Below are positions 52,607 through 63,263 of a DNA stretch of 64,000 bases, piece by piece. Every line of letters begins with the position of its first letter. Positions within the stretch are counted from its first letter, which is position 1. Made by a program: the position numbers and the translations under genes. Origin of the DNA: DP-19 sp036496285 (GTDB lineage Bacteria; Desulfobacterota; Binatia; UTPRO1); contig DASXLI010000058.1 in the NCBI GenBank assembly GCA_036496285.1, positions 4,422 through 68,421 of the forward strand, read 5' to 3'. The notes under the pieces were generated by a model that searched no databases, was not told the origin of the DNA, and worked only from the letters and a program-made list of their open reading frames with translations.

Positions 52607-53245
52607 ATGCGCCGCCTGGCCGCCGTCATGCTCGTCTCGTTGCTGCTTGCCGTACCGACGTCGTCATACGCTCAAGTCCCGTTCGCATTCTTCAAGGCGA
52701 CGCTGAATCTGACGGTGCAGTTCCCAGGCACCGACAAGAACGGCAACCCGGCGGTGAGCGCCCGCAAGCTCTCCAGCAACGACATCCTCAACCTCGCGCT
52801 CGGCAGACCGTTGACCACGAAGCCGGACAAGAACACCGAGGTACTCGCGCTCGCCGCGGACGGCGGCTCTCCTGGCGCGGACTCGAGGCTGATCGTCTAC
52901 AACCCGTCGACGAACTCCGTCACGACGACCGTCTGGACGCAGAGCAGCGTCACTCTGATCTTCAACGGCGTCGAGGAATCGTCGGCTGTCGGGGTCGCCA
53001 ACGTCAACGTCCAGGCCACGACACTCGGCGATCCCACGCACAACGGGCTCGCCGCGTCCGTCCTCTTCGCTGGCGGATCGGGCAAGGGCACCGGCTCCGG
53101 CATCAGCGGCAGCGCGACGTCGCTGAATGGGTCCCTCACCTTCACCGTCACGGACGGCAACGCGGCACCCGTGACGATTCCAGGGATCGTGACCGCCGGC
53201 AAGTTCAAGGCGGGCGGCAAGTCCCTCGGCAGCAAGTTTCTCTAA
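52607..53245 (+). CDS. Exported protein of unknown function, 212 aa
   Basis: A signal peptide (MRRLAAVMLVSLLLAVPTSSYA) is followed by a Gly/Ser/Thr-rich, probably all-beta mature part (FFKATLNLTVQFPGTDKNG, SGISGSATSLNGSLTFTVTDG). No cysteine and no catalytic motif are seen, and the family is not recognised. A good AAGGAGA site precedes the ATG. It has its own promoter and a small hairpin after the stop, so it is probably monocistronic. A surface or matrix protein is possible, but this is only a guess. Confidence 0.65.
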   Translation: MRRLAAVMLVSLLLAVPTSSYAQVPFAFFKATLNLTVQFPGTDKNGNPAVSARKLSSNDILNLALGRPLTTKPDKNTEVLALAADGGSPGADSRLIVYNPSTNSVTTTVWTQSSVTLIFNGVEESSAVGVANVNVQATTLGDPTHNGLAASVLFAGGSGKGTGSGISGSATSLNGSLTFTVTDGNAAPVTIPGIVTAGKFKAGGKSLGSKFL

Positions 53246-53265
53246 CGACCTGCGAGACGCCGCGG

Positions 53266-53280
53266 CGCGCTGCTAGCGCG
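53266..53280. terminator. Small hairpin between convergent genes
   Basis: CGCGCT (53266-53271), GCT loop, AGCGCG (53275-53280). The TAG stop of the minus-strand beta-helix gene lies at its centre. Confidence 0.3.
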
Positions 53281-54406
53281 ACGCGGAGACGGTCAGCGGG
53301 TGGCCGTCGTGGACGTACCAGCCGTCGCGCGTCGCGATGTAGGCGCGGTCGATCGCATCGCGCGGCATGCAGCCGGCGCCGGCGCGTACGATCTCCTCCA
53401 TCGAGTCGACGTCGTGGGTGAGCACCGGCGGCGCGTCGTAGGGAGTGGTCGCGCCGCCCGCCAGGACCGGCGCCTTCGCCTCGCCGCGGAAGACGTTCCT
53501 GTCGGTGAACACGGGACCGGCGTTCATGAAGCGCAGCGCGCTGTCGCCTTTTGCGCCGACGCTCACGGCGTAGGGCGAGAGGACGAAGAGCGTGCCCACG
53601 ACGTTGCCCGTCGCGCCGTCCTCGAAGCGCATGCCCCACTCGCCCCAGTCCTCGACGATGATGTTGCGCACGTCGGCATGGATGTGGCCCGAGAAGATGG
53701 GGCTCCGGATCCAGCCCTTCTGGATCCACAGATGGTGCAGCGAGATGTCGTTCGTGTCGCCGTACTTGCAGAAGACCGAGCGGGTGTTGCCGGCGAGGAA
53801 GGACCACTGCACGGTCACGTCGTGGGCGCCGTAGCCGATCGAGATGCCGTCGTCGCGCGAGCCGGTGGAGGAAACGTGGGTCACGAAGACGTCGTGGGCG
53901 GTGTCGCCCTGGATGCGCAGGTTGTCGTAGCCGTTGCGGAAGCGCATGTCGCGCACGATCACGTCGTGGCCGCGCACGTCGAGGAGCGCGACCTCCTTCG
54001 TCATGTCGGTGCCGTCGAGCGTGGCACCGTTGCCGTCGATCGTGACGTTCGACGCCGTCAGCCGCGGCAGCATGCCGTGGATCGCGATCGTCGCGTTCTC
54101 GGGGAAGCGCACGACCACGCCGCCCGTCTTGTTCGCCTTCTGCAAGGCGAGCTTCACACCGGCCTCGGACGACTCCTCGACGTTGATCACCCGTCCGCCC
54201 TCGCCGCCGACGGTGCGGGCGCCGAACCCCTCGCGTCGCTCCACCTCCGGGCGGAGCGGCGGCGTCTGCGCCGCTTTCTTGCCGCTCGCACCGGCCTTCT
54301 TCGCCGTCGCCGGGACAGAGCTCTTCTGCTTGCGGGGGCTCGCCGCGCCGGCGGGCGAGCAGGCCATGACGACGAGGAGCAGGAGCACCGCCCAGAGCCG
54401 TAGCAT
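53273..54406 (-). CDS. Pectate-lyase-like right-handed beta-helix lipoprotein
   Basis: 377 aa. A lipoprotein signal (MLRLWAVLLLLVVMAC) precedes a basic Ala/Lys linker and a right-handed beta-helix domain. The helix shows polysaccharide-lyase-family-1 features: RVINVEESSEAGVKLALQKANKTGGVVVRF, NVTIDGNGATLDGT, VIVRDMRFRNGYDNLRIQG, SRDDGISIGYGAHDVTVQWSFLAGN and NTRSVFCKYGDTNDISLHH. Ca-binding acids are plausible, but the catalytic Arg is not certain. ATG 54406 is preferred over ATG 54418, because a TATGCT -10 box covers the latter and leaves 7 nt before 54406. Confidence 0.8.
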   Translation of the reverse strand: MLRLWAVLLLLVVMACSPAGAASPRKQKSSVPATAKKAGASGKKAAQTPPLRPEVERREGFGARTVGGEGGRVINVEESSEAGVKLALQKANKTGGVVVRFPENATIAIHGMLPRLTASNVTIDGNGATLDGTDMTKEVALLDVRGHDVIVRDMRFRNGYDNLRIQGDTAHDVFVTHVSSTGSRDDGISIGYGAHDVTVQWSFLAGNTRSVFCKYGDTNDISLHHLWIQKGWIRSPIFSGHIHADVRNIIVEDWGEWGMRFEDGATGNVVGTLFVLSPYAVSVGAKGDSALRFMNAGPVFTDRNVFRGEAKAPVLAGGATTPYDAPPVLTHDVDSMEEIVRAGAGCMPRDAIDRAYIATRDGWYVHDGHPLTVSASR

Positions 54407-54413
54407 GGGGCGC

Positions 54414-54442
54414 AGCATAACCGGTCGCCCCGTCCGTGCCCA
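54414..54442 (-). promoter_or_regulatory. Candidate leaderless promoter of the beta-helix gene
   Basis: On the minus strand: TGGGCA (54442-54437), 17-nt spacer, TATGCT (54419-54414), then 7 nt to ATG 54406. The upstream ATG 54418 is part of the -10 box. Confidence 0.4.
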
Positions 54443-54531
54443 CTGGGCCTGCCGATACGGCGCCGCATGCCGGCGGCACGGCAGCTCCGACCCCGGCGTC
54501 GCCTGCTGGTAAACCCGACGACGTCACCTGG

Positions 54532-54561
54532 TTGACGGCCGGGGGCCGCCCGTTCTACCGT
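54532..54561 (+). promoter_or_regulatory. Candidate leaderless promoter upstream of the BioF-like gene
   Basis: TTGACG (54532-54537), 18-nt spacer, TACCGT (54556-54561), then 11 nt to an ATG (54573) that starts a 10-codon leader ORF. Confidence 0.45.
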
Positions 54562-54572
54562 CCGCGCTCGCG

Positions 54573-54605
54573 ATGCGTCGCCTCTCCCCTTCGGTGTGCC
54601 GGTGA
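54573..54605 (+). CDS. Putative 10-codon leaderless leader peptide coupled to bioF-like start
   Basis: ATG 54573 opens MRRLSPSVCR and the TGA (54603-54605) overlaps the GTG start of the BioF-like gene (GTGA). The main gene has no ribosome binding site, so ribosomes from this mini-ORF could deliver translation by coupling. The sequence arrangement is clear; function is inferred. Confidence 0.35.
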   Translation: MRRLSPSVCR

Positions 54606-55831
54606 GCGGGCCGGCGGACGCGCTGGCGCGCGAGCGCCTGGCCGGCCTCGAGCGCGATCACCTGCGACGCTTCCTGCGCCGCTTCGACGGCGCCCAGGGA
54701 CCGCGCATGACGGTCGACGGCCGCGACGTCGTCGTGCTCGCGTCGTCCAACTATCTCGGCCTCGCGGCCCATCCGCGCGTGATCGAGGGCGCGGCGCGCG
54801 CCGCCCGCGACTGGGGCACCGCGGCCGGCGGCTCACGCCTCATCTGCGGCCACCTCGGTCTGCACGAGGAGCTCGAGGAGCGGCTCGCGGCGCTCGTCGG
54901 CTTCGAGAGCGCGCTCACCTTCGCGACCGGCTATCAGGCAAACGCGACGATCATCCCCGCGCTCGTCGGCCCGGGCGACGTCGTCGTCTCGGACGAGCTG
55001 GCGCACGCGTCGGTCGTCGACGGGGTGCGGCTGTCGAAGGCGGCGGTGCGGGTCGTGCCGCACAACGATCACGCGGCGCTGAGCGCCGCTTTGGACCACG
55101 CGGCATCCGGCGCTGCGGCGGGCGGCGCGGGCGGGCGCTGCCTCGTCGTGCTCGACGGCGTCTACTCGATGGACGGCGACGTCGCGCCGCTGCGCGAGAT
55201 GCTGGCGCACGCGCGTCGCGCTGGCGCGATGGTGCTGCTCGATGACGCGCACGGCATCGGCGTCCTCGGTGCGAACGGCCGCGGCGTGCTCGAGCACGCG
55301 GGGCTCGGCGCGGACGACGTCGACGTGCTGGTCGGCACGCTCGGGAAGGCGATCGGCTCCTTCGGCGCCTTCGTCGCGTGCTCGCGCGTCGTGCGCGAGT
55401 ATCTCCTGAACGTCGCCCGCGGATTCGTCTTCAGCTGCGCGCTTGCCCCGCCGGCGCTCGGTGCCGCGCTCGCGGCGCTCGCCGTGCTGGAGGAGGAGCC
55501 GTGGCGGCGCATCCGGGTGCTCGAGCACGCCGCACGCCTGCGGCGCCGGGTCGGCGACGCCGGCTTCGACACCGGCGCTAGCGAGACCCAGATCGTGCCC
55601 GTGCTGATCGGCGAGAACGCGCCGACGATGGCGCTCTGCGAGGCGCTTCTCGCCCGCGGCTACTACGCCCAGGGCATCCGCTGGCCGTCGGTGGCCCGGG
55701 GCACGGCGCGGCTCCGGCTCACGGCCCTCGCCGAGCACGAGCCGCGCGATCTCGACGCGGCCGCCGACGCCTTGGTAGACGCAGCCGCGGAGGTCGGCGT
55801 GCGCGCGGCGCCCCGGGTCCACATGGCGTGA
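54602..55831 (+). CDS. bioF: 8-amino-7-oxononanoate synthase / alpha-oxoamine synthase family (BioF-like)
   Basis: 409-aa PLP enzyme of the alpha-oxoamine synthase family, which condenses an amino acid with an acyl-CoA and loses CO2. The PLP lysine is in GTLGKAIGSFGAF (about residue 249); VLLDDAHGIGVLG, SSNYLGLAAHPRV, GTAAGGSRLICGH and DGVYSMDGDVAPL are typical. BioF (biotin synthesis) is the best match, but KBL or a lipid-type serine palmitoyltransferase-like role cannot be excluded. No other bio genes are adjacent. Two GTG starts are possible (54596 and 54602); 54602 is chosen because a leader ORF stop overlaps it. Confidence 0.8.
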   Translation: MSGPADALARERLAGLERDHLRRFLRRFDGAQGPRMTVDGRDVVVLASSNYLGLAAHPRVIEGAARAARDWGTAAGGSRLICGHLGLHEELEERLAALVGFESALTFATGYQANATIIPALVGPGDVVVSDELAHASVVDGVRLSKAAVRVVPHNDHAALSAALDHAASGAAAGGAGGRCLVVLDGVYSMDGDVAPLREMLAHARRAGAMVLLDDAHGIGVLGANGRGVLEHAGLGADDVDVLVGTLGKAIGSFGAFVACSRVVREYLLNVARGFVFSCALAPPALGAALAALAVLEEEPWRRIRVLEHAARLRRRVGDAGFDTGASETQIVPVLIGENAPTMALCEALLARGYYAQGIRWPSVARGTARLRLTALAEHEPRDLDAAADALVDAAAEVGVRAAPRVHMA

Positions 55832-55846
55832 TCGCGGCGGGCTTGG

Positions 55847-55852
55847 TACGTT
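55847..55852 (+). promoter_or_regulatory. -10-like TACGTT before the aconitase gene
   Basis: TACGTT lies 7 nt before ATG 55860, with no Shine-Dalgarno. The -35 candidate 17 nt upstream (TGGCGT, 55824-55829) is poor. Confidence 0.3.
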
Positions 55853-55859
55853 TCGGACC

Positions 55860-58532
<2,673 letters not shown>

Positions 58533-58539
58533 GCCGCCG

Positions 58540-59499
58540 TCACAGTGCAGCCGACGCGGTGACATGCGCCATGTCGCCGTGCGATCCGCCGTGCCGCGGC
58601 GGCGGAAGCTGACCCAGGAGGGCCGTGCATCCGAACACGGCGATCACGAGCATGACCTCGCAGGCGACGTACCGTGCGAGGAGCGCGCGGGCGCTGTCAT
58701 GATCGGACGAATCCGTGCCCGCAAGGCTCGGAAGCACGCGGTACCGGTTGGCGCCTCCGAGCGCGAGCGCGCCGAGCACCAGCAGGAGCTTCGCGATCAG
58801 CACACGCCCATAGGCGCTGGTCCACAACGCTGGAATCGTCGCGAGCTCGACGTAGCCGTTCGCGAGGCCGCTCAGCACGATCACGCACACACACCATCCG
58901 GCGAGGCGGGAGAATCGACGAGTGATCGCCACCAGGTCGGCGCGGGGGAGCGACGCTTGTCTCTCGCGAAAGACACACCACCACGAGCACAGCAGGCTCC
59001 CGGCCCACGCGGAGGCGGCGACGGCATGTCCCCAATCGACGAGCGCCGCCGGAGTGGAGTCGCCCCAGTCCGCCGCGTGACCGCTCAGGGCGAAGGTGAA
59101 CACGACGCCGAGCATCGTTCCGAGCGCCGCCATGCGCGCCACCCGCCACCGCGTCGAGCACAGGATGCCGAGGAGCCCGAGAGCCACCGCGCGCAGACGC
59201 CAGATCAATCCGTAGTGCGTCCGGCCGAGCACCGACGGAAGCGCCGTGAGAGTGGCGGCGATGCCACCGCCCGTCATCGTCTGGGCGCGTGCCACCAGAT
59301 CGGCGAGGCTGGCTGCGGCGAGCAACAGCAGCGCGGCGATGGTCATCCTGCCCACGCGCCGGCGCGCGACGTCCAGCTCGGCGCCGCGATGCGGCAGCAC
59401 GATGAGCTCCGTCACCAGGCCCCCCATGACGCCGGCCAGGGCAAGCAGATTCGCCCAACGGATCAGAGCCGCGGCAACGAGCGCGAGCGCTCCCGGCAT
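58540..59499 (-). CDS. copD: CopD-family copper resistance membrane protein
   Basis: 319-aa polytopic inner-membrane protein of the CopD family, which moves copper from the periplasm inwards together with CopC. About eight helices are visible. Conserved histidines and family stretches occur in LSGHAADWGDSTPAALVDWGHAVAASAWAGSL, LSGLANGYVELATIPALWTSAYGRVLIAKL and ALALGGANRYRVLP. A His-rich tail (HGGSHGDMAHVTASAAL) may bind metal. It follows copC by 2 bases and is the last gene of the regB-to-copD unit. Confidence 0.88.
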   Translation of the reverse strand: MPGALALVAAALIRWANLLALAGVMGGLVTELIVLPHRGAELDVARRRVGRMTIAALLLLAAASLADLVARAQTMTGGGIAATLTALPSVLGRTHYGLIWRLRAVALGLLGILCSTRWRVARMAALGTMLGVVFTFALSGHAADWGDSTPAALVDWGHAVAASAWAGSLLCSWWCVFRERQASLPRADLVAITRRFSRLAGWCVCVIVLSGLANGYVELATIPALWTSAYGRVLIAKLLLVLGALALGGANRYRVLPSLAGTDSSDHDSARALLARYVACEVMLVIAVFGCTALLGQLPPPRHGGSHGDMAHVTASAAL

Positions 59500-59501
59500 G
59501 G

Positions 59502-59843
59502 TCAGTGCGGCGCGACCCGGAAGGTGAACTTGCCCTCCGTGCGGTGCCCGTCACGCGCGACGACGCTCCACTCCACCTGGTAGGCGCCGGCGGCAAGAGC
59601 TGCGACACTCACCTCGAGGAGCCTTTGGTCGCTCGGGTCGACGTGCGCGTCGTCGCGATCGACGCGTTTGCCGCTCGCGTCCTCGACCTTCATGGAGCTG
59701 AACACAGGCTCGATCGCGCCGTCGAACCAGATGCGGACCTCGGACGGGGACACCTCGACGGTATGACCCACTCGCGGGTCGGAGTGATCGGGGAACGCGT
59801 GCGCCAGGACCGCGCCGGGCGTGGCAAGCGCGACGAGCAGCAT
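59502..59843 (-). CDS. copC: CopC-like periplasmic copper-binding protein
   Basis: 113 aa. The signal peptide ends VLA, so the mature protein starts HAFPDHSDPRVG. The free N-terminal histidine, together with the Asp and His of VVARDGHRTEG, is the known Cu(II) site of CopC. The rest is an Ig-like beta sandwich (SEVRIWFDGAIEPVFSSMKVEDASGKRV). Methionine-rich Cu(I) sites are absent, so this is a Cu(II)-only form. A GTG two codons earlier is also possible. It is followed directly by copD and preceded by an outer-membrane-like protein gene. Confidence 0.88.
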   Translation of the reverse strand: MLLVALATPGAVLAHAFPDHSDPRVGHTVEVSPSEVRIWFDGAIEPVFSSMKVEDASGKRVDRDDAHVDPSDQRLLEVSVAALAAGAYQVEWSVVARDGHRTEGKFTFRVAPH

Positions 59844-59851
59844 GATCACCC

Positions 59852-60856
59852 CTAGCGCGGCTGCGTCGGCCCGAGCACCCCCGAGAACGGTGTCCACGTG
59901 AAGACCTCCGGCAAGATGTCGTCGAGGTAGAAATGTATCTGCCCAATGACCCCGACCTGCGCTTGCCGCGCCTCGCCGAGCGCATTGCCGTTGATCGGGA
60001 CGACCGCCTCCAGTCCGAGCTGGACGTAGCGCCCGAACCAGAGCACGCCGGGATTGATGGTCCCCGCCGTGTGGCTCACACCCTGAACGGAGGTTTCCAT
60101 AGCAAACTCGACGATCGGGATCATCCGGTTGAAGGGCGCCGCGAGGCCGACGTCCTCGACGTAGCTCTGCAGGTATTGCAGGTTGTACTGCAGCGAGAAG
60201 CCCCACCCGAGGACTCGCGGGTTCAGCTCTCGCTCGACCGAGATCTCGCCGTCCTCCACGCTGTGAGTGGTGGTATGCTCGCTCGTCGGGAAGCCGAGGC
60301 CGAAGGCACCGGTCAGCGCGAGCGGCTTCAGGAAGCGCGCGGAGTCCGGCAGATCTCCGAAGCCCTTTCCGAAGAAGACCTGCGGCGAGATCGTCGAGAA
60401 GGAGTCGGCGTCGACGCGCTTCTGACCCGTGCCACCTACCTCAGCCTCGAGCCCGCCCGAGAGCAGCAGCTCGTGCGCAGCGTCCTGCAGGAAGACGTAC
60501 TTGGCCGAGACCGCCATGTTGTCGAAGCCGGCGATGGTCGGACCGCTGTTCGGGTCCTCGATCACGAGGGTCCCTCCCAGCGAGATGCCGAAGTCACGGC
60601 TGAGACGCTTCGACAACTCGGCCTCGACCTCGGTCTCCCAGGTTGGCGGACTCTCGGCGCCCTTCTTGCGCCGGACCGACTGCACCGTCGGCAGCGACAG
60701 CTCGTCGGCCACGAACGGATCGTCGATGGTCAGCGTTGCCGGAAAGAAGCGCTGCCCGACGACACCGTGAGCACCCGCCGGCGACGCGAGACCCAGCACC
60801 CCGAGGGCCGCCACGGTGAGCAGCAGCCATCCGCTCCCTCTCGATGCAGCGCGCAT
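59852..60856 (-). CDS. Exported outer-membrane beta-barrel-like protein in the copper cluster
   Basis: 334 aa. A signal peptide (MRAASRGSGWLLLTVAALGVLGLASPAGA) is followed by mature beta-rich sequence with alternating residues and aromatic girdles (TWETEVEAELSKRLSRDFGISLGGTLVIED, LGWGFSLQYNLQYLQ, VGVIGQIHFYLDDILP). It resembles MetA-pathway/transporter-type outer-membrane barrels, but the family is not certain. Mature residue 1 is probably His (AHGVVGQRFFP), another possible metal ligand. It ends 8 bases before copC, so it could be the outer-membrane entry or exit for copper. Confidence 0.68.
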   Translation of the reverse strand: MRAASRGSGWLLLTVAALGVLGLASPAGAHGVVGQRFFPATLTIDDPFVADELSLPTVQSVRRKKGAESPPTWETEVEAELSKRLSRDFGISLGGTLVIEDPNSGPTIAGFDNMAVSAKYVFLQDAAHELLLSGGLEAEVGGTGQKRVDADSFSTISPQVFFGKGFGDLPDSARFLKPLALTGAFGLGFPTSEHTTTHSVEDGEISVERELNPRVLGWGFSLQYNLQYLQSYVEDVGLAAPFNRMIPIVEFAMETSVQGVSHTAGTINPGVLWFGRYVQLGLEAVVPINGNALGEARQAQVGVIGQIHFYLDDILPEVFTWTPFSGVLGPTQPR

Positions 60857-60943
60857 CGCGCATCTCTAGCCGGGGCACGGAAGGAGGACCATGCGGCAAA
60901 TTGTCGCGGAGCCCGCCGCGGGCGCGACGAAGATCGACGACGG

Positions 60944-61534
60944 CTACGCGCGCGGCGGGTACTTCTGCAGCTTGCGCTGCAGGGAGCGGCGGTGCATTCC
61001 CAGGCGGCGCGCCGCGTGCGAGACGTTGCCGTCGCAGTCGGCCAGCACGCGGTTGATGTGCTCCCACTCCACCCGCGCCAGGGAGGGGGCGGCGGGCGCA
61101 AGGGCCGCGGAGGCGCCGGTCGAGCCCGTCTCATCGCGGGCGAACGCCGCGAGGATGTCGTCGACGTCGGCGGGCTTCGGCAGGTAGTAGGTGGCGCCGA
61201 GACGTGTCGCATCGATCGCCGTCGCAATGCTGCCGTAGCCGGTGAGGACGACGATCCGCGTCGCCGCGTCGATCGACCGCAGCTCGCGCACGAGATCCAG
61301 GCCCGAGCGCCCGGGCATGCGCAGATCGACGACGGCCAGCTCGGGGGACTCGCTACGCGCGATGGCCACCGCCTCCGCGACGTCTCCGGCCGTCCGCACC
61401 TCGAAGCCCCGGTCGCGGAACGCCCGCGCCAGTCGCTCCCGGAACACCTGATCATCGTCGACGAGGAGCATCGTCGTCGCCTCGATTCGACCGCGCACGA
61501 GCGCGCTGCCGATCGTCTCGGAACGCATGCTCAT
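60944..61534 (-). CDS. regA: RegA/PrrA/ActR-type response regulator
   Basis: 196 aa. The receiver domain has its phosphorylated Asp at D70 (LAVVDLRMPGRSG), acidic pocket VDDD and K120 (YYLPKPADV). A short linker and a Fis-type helix-turn-helix follow (ADCDGNVSHAARRLGMHRRSLQRKLQKYPPR), the exact layout of RegA/PrrA redox regulators. The RegA-type linker-HTH spacing, and the neighbouring RegB-like kinase with its quinone-binding loop, support the name. It overlaps the upstream small gene (ATGA). Likely targets include the copC-copD genes downstream and respiratory genes. Confidence 0.87.
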   Translation of the reverse strand: MSMRSETIGSALVRGRIEATTMLLVDDDQVFRERLARAFRDRGFEVRTAGDVAEAVAIARSESPELAVVDLRMPGRSGLDLVRELRSIDAATRIVVLTGYGSIATAIDATRLGATYYLPKPADVDDILAAFARDETGSTGASAALAPAAPSLARVEWEHINRVLADCDGNVSHAARRLGMHRRSLQRKLQKYPPRA

Positions 61535-61833
61535 GATCCTCGGGCGGGGCTACGCAACGGGAAATCCCGCGCCACGGCATCCGGCGGCGCACACACGCGC
61601 AGCGCCGCACCGGGCGGAACGCTGCGGCGCATCGGTGCCGGTCCCTCCCACACGAGGACGTCGGCGGGAGCGCCATCGAGATCGTGGCACAACGTACACG
61701 ATTGCTCGCTGACGCATCGCCAGCTCGCGGGCGTGAGGAACTCTATTCGCAATGCGCCATCGGGCGGCGACCCGCTGGCGCGCGGGACCACGATCGTGCC
61801 CGACGCGAGAAACATCAGGAGGATCGCTCGCAT
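61531..61833 (-). CDS. Small exported CXXCH protein between regB and regA
   Basis: 100 aa. An N-terminal signal sequence (MRAILLMFLASGTIVVPRASG) is followed by a mature domain with a CXXCH site, SEQSCTLCHDLDG, and two more cysteines. This is the haem-binding pattern of c-type cytochromes, although a metal- or thiol-redox role is possible because the protein is too short for a typical cytochrome fold. No family is recognised. In Rhodobacter the same place between regB and regA holds senC, a copper chaperone, so this protein may be the redox or copper input to RegB. Its stop overlaps the regA start. Confidence 0.65.
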   Translation of the reverse strand: MRAILLMFLASGTIVVPRASGSPPDGALRIEFLTPASWRCVSEQSCTLCHDLDGAPADVLVWEGPAPMRRSVPPGAALRVCAPPDAVARDFPLRSPARGS

Positions 61834-61899
61834 GGCGCGATCTTGCAGCTCGGACGCGCGGCGCGCGATGCGACACGTTGTCGCAGGAAGGCGTCGCGC

Positions 61900-63171
61900 T
61901 CATGCCGCAGCTCGTGCGGCCGGTAGGACCAGGGCCGTCGTCGTCCCGACTCCCGCTGCCGACGAGAGCTCGAGGCGGCCGCCCATGCGCTCGAGCACGG
62001 CGCGCGCGAGGAAGAGGCCGAGTCCCATCCCCTCGCCTGGCGGCTTGGTGGTGAAGAACGGCTCGCCGGCGCGGGCGAGCACCTCGGGTGACATGCCGGT
62101 GCCCGCGTCGCGCACCTCGATCCGACAGCCCGCGGCGTCCGCCCGCACCCGGAGCTCGACCGGAACGTCCCGTGGCGAGGCGTGGCGTGCGTTCTCGAGT
62201 ACGCCCCGTAGCGCTTGCTGCACCGCACGCGGCGGCGCGTGCACCATCCAGCGCCGCACGCGGTCGTCGATCGACAACTGCACACGGGCGCGATCGGGGA
62301 AGCCCCGCACGGCGCCGTCGACGAGTTCGCCGACACACAAGGGAACTATGGCCTCGCCGGTGCTCTGCCCTGCGTCCACGGCCATGTGCTCGAGGATGTC
62401 GCGGCAGCGCTCGACCTGCTCGCGAATGAGACGGGCGTCGTCGACGGCGGCATCGGCGCCATGGGCACGGCACGCGAGCTGGCGCTCGAGCTCCTTCGCG
62501 GCGACGGCGATCGTCGAAAGCGGCGTCGCGAGCTCGTGCGCGGCGCCGGCGGCGAGGGTCGCAAGCGAGGCCAGTCGCTCGTGGCGTGCGGTACGCGCCC
62601 GCGCCGCCGCGAGCTCGGCGTCGCGCGCGGCGAGCGCGCCCGTCACCCGCTGGACGAAGTAGACGATGAATACGGCGGCCACGCCGAACGCGACCCACAT
62701 GCCCTCGAGATGCATCTGCATGTGCTCCGCGTGGGCTCGCCCGGCGAACGCGGGCGGTCCCCACTGGGGCTGCGCGAACAAGGCGCCGAAGCACGCGAGC
62801 GACCCGACGACGAGCGTCCACGTCCACGCCGGCCGCAGCACGACCGCCGCGAGGGCGATGTTCACGAGGTAGAGGCAGCTGAAGGGATTGAACGGTCCGC
62901 CGGTGAGCGCGAGCAGGGCGGTCAGCAGCACGACGTCGGCGAGCATGATCGCCGCCAGCATCCCCTCGGGCACACCGCGCGCGCCGCGCGCCCACAGCGA
63001 ACATGCGACATTGGTCCCGAGCTCGATCGCCAGGACGGCCGCGAGCGGCGCAAGTGGCACCGCGATGCCGAGCCCCAGCCAGACCACGGCGATGGTGGCA
63101 ATCTGGCCGGTGATTGCCCCCCAGCGGAGCATGACCAGCCAGCGGAAGTTGATGGCATGCGCGTCGCGCAT
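61900..63171 (-). CDS. regB: RegB/PrrB-type redox-sensing histidine kinase
   Basis: 423-aa sensor kinase with six membrane helices in residues 10-175. The loop GGPFNPF (91-97) matches the quinone-binding heptad of RegB (GGXXNPF). The H-box is AAGAAHELATPLSTIAVAAKEL (H212). A cysteine at C256 (EQVERCRDIL), about 44 residues on, fits the redox Cys of RegB. The ATPase domain shows N, G1 and G2 boxes (VLENARHAS, DAGTGMSPE, GEGMGLGL). GTG 63198 is possible, but ATG 63171 is preferred because a promoter covers the GTG. Confidence 0.88.
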   Translation of the reverse strand: MRDAHAINFRWLVMLRWGAITGQIATIAVVWLGLGIAVPLAPLAAVLAIELGTNVACSLWARGARGVPEGMLAAIMLADVVLLTALLALTGGPFNPFSCLYLVNIALAAVVLRPAWTWTLVVGSLACFGALFAQPQWGPPAFAGRAHAEHMQMHLEGMWVAFGVAAVFIVYFVQRVTGALAARDAELAAARARTARHERLASLATLAAGAAHELATPLSTIAVAAKELERQLACRAHGADAAVDDARLIREQVERCRDILEHMAVDAGQSTGEAIVPLCVGELVDGAVRGFPDRARVQLSIDDRVRRWMVHAPPRAVQQALRGVLENARHASPRDVPVELRVRADAAGCRIEVRDAGTGMSPEVLARAGEPFFTTKPPGEGMGLGLFLARAVLERMGGRLELSSAAGVGTTTALVLPAARAAA

Positions 63172-63186
63172 CGGCAGGCCGCGACG

Positions 63187-63215
63187 GTTGTAGACCACCG
63201 GCCGGGGGGGCGCAA
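63187..63215 (-). promoter_or_regulatory. Promoter of regB
   Basis: On the minus strand: TTGCGC (63215-63210), 17-nt spacer, TACAAC (63192-63187), then 15 nt to ATG 63171. It overlaps the alternative GTG start. Confidence 0.5.
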
Positions 63216-63227
63216 AGCGGGGGTGGT

Positions 63228-63256
63228 TTGCCGCCGGCCCGAACCCGCCGTATGGT
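63228..63256 (+). promoter_or_regulatory. Candidate leaderless promoter of the CHASE3 sensor gene
   Basis: TTGCCG (63228-63233), 17-nt spacer, TATGGT (63251-63256), then 7 nt to GTG 63264. The ATG at 63252 sits inside the -10 box and is probably not the start. Confidence 0.45.
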
Positions 63257-63263
63257 TCCCCGC

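Noticed and set aside
63172..63198. GTG 63198 as the regB start
   Set aside because: A TTGCGC-N17-TACAAC promoter covers it; ATG 63171 starts directly at the conserved region.
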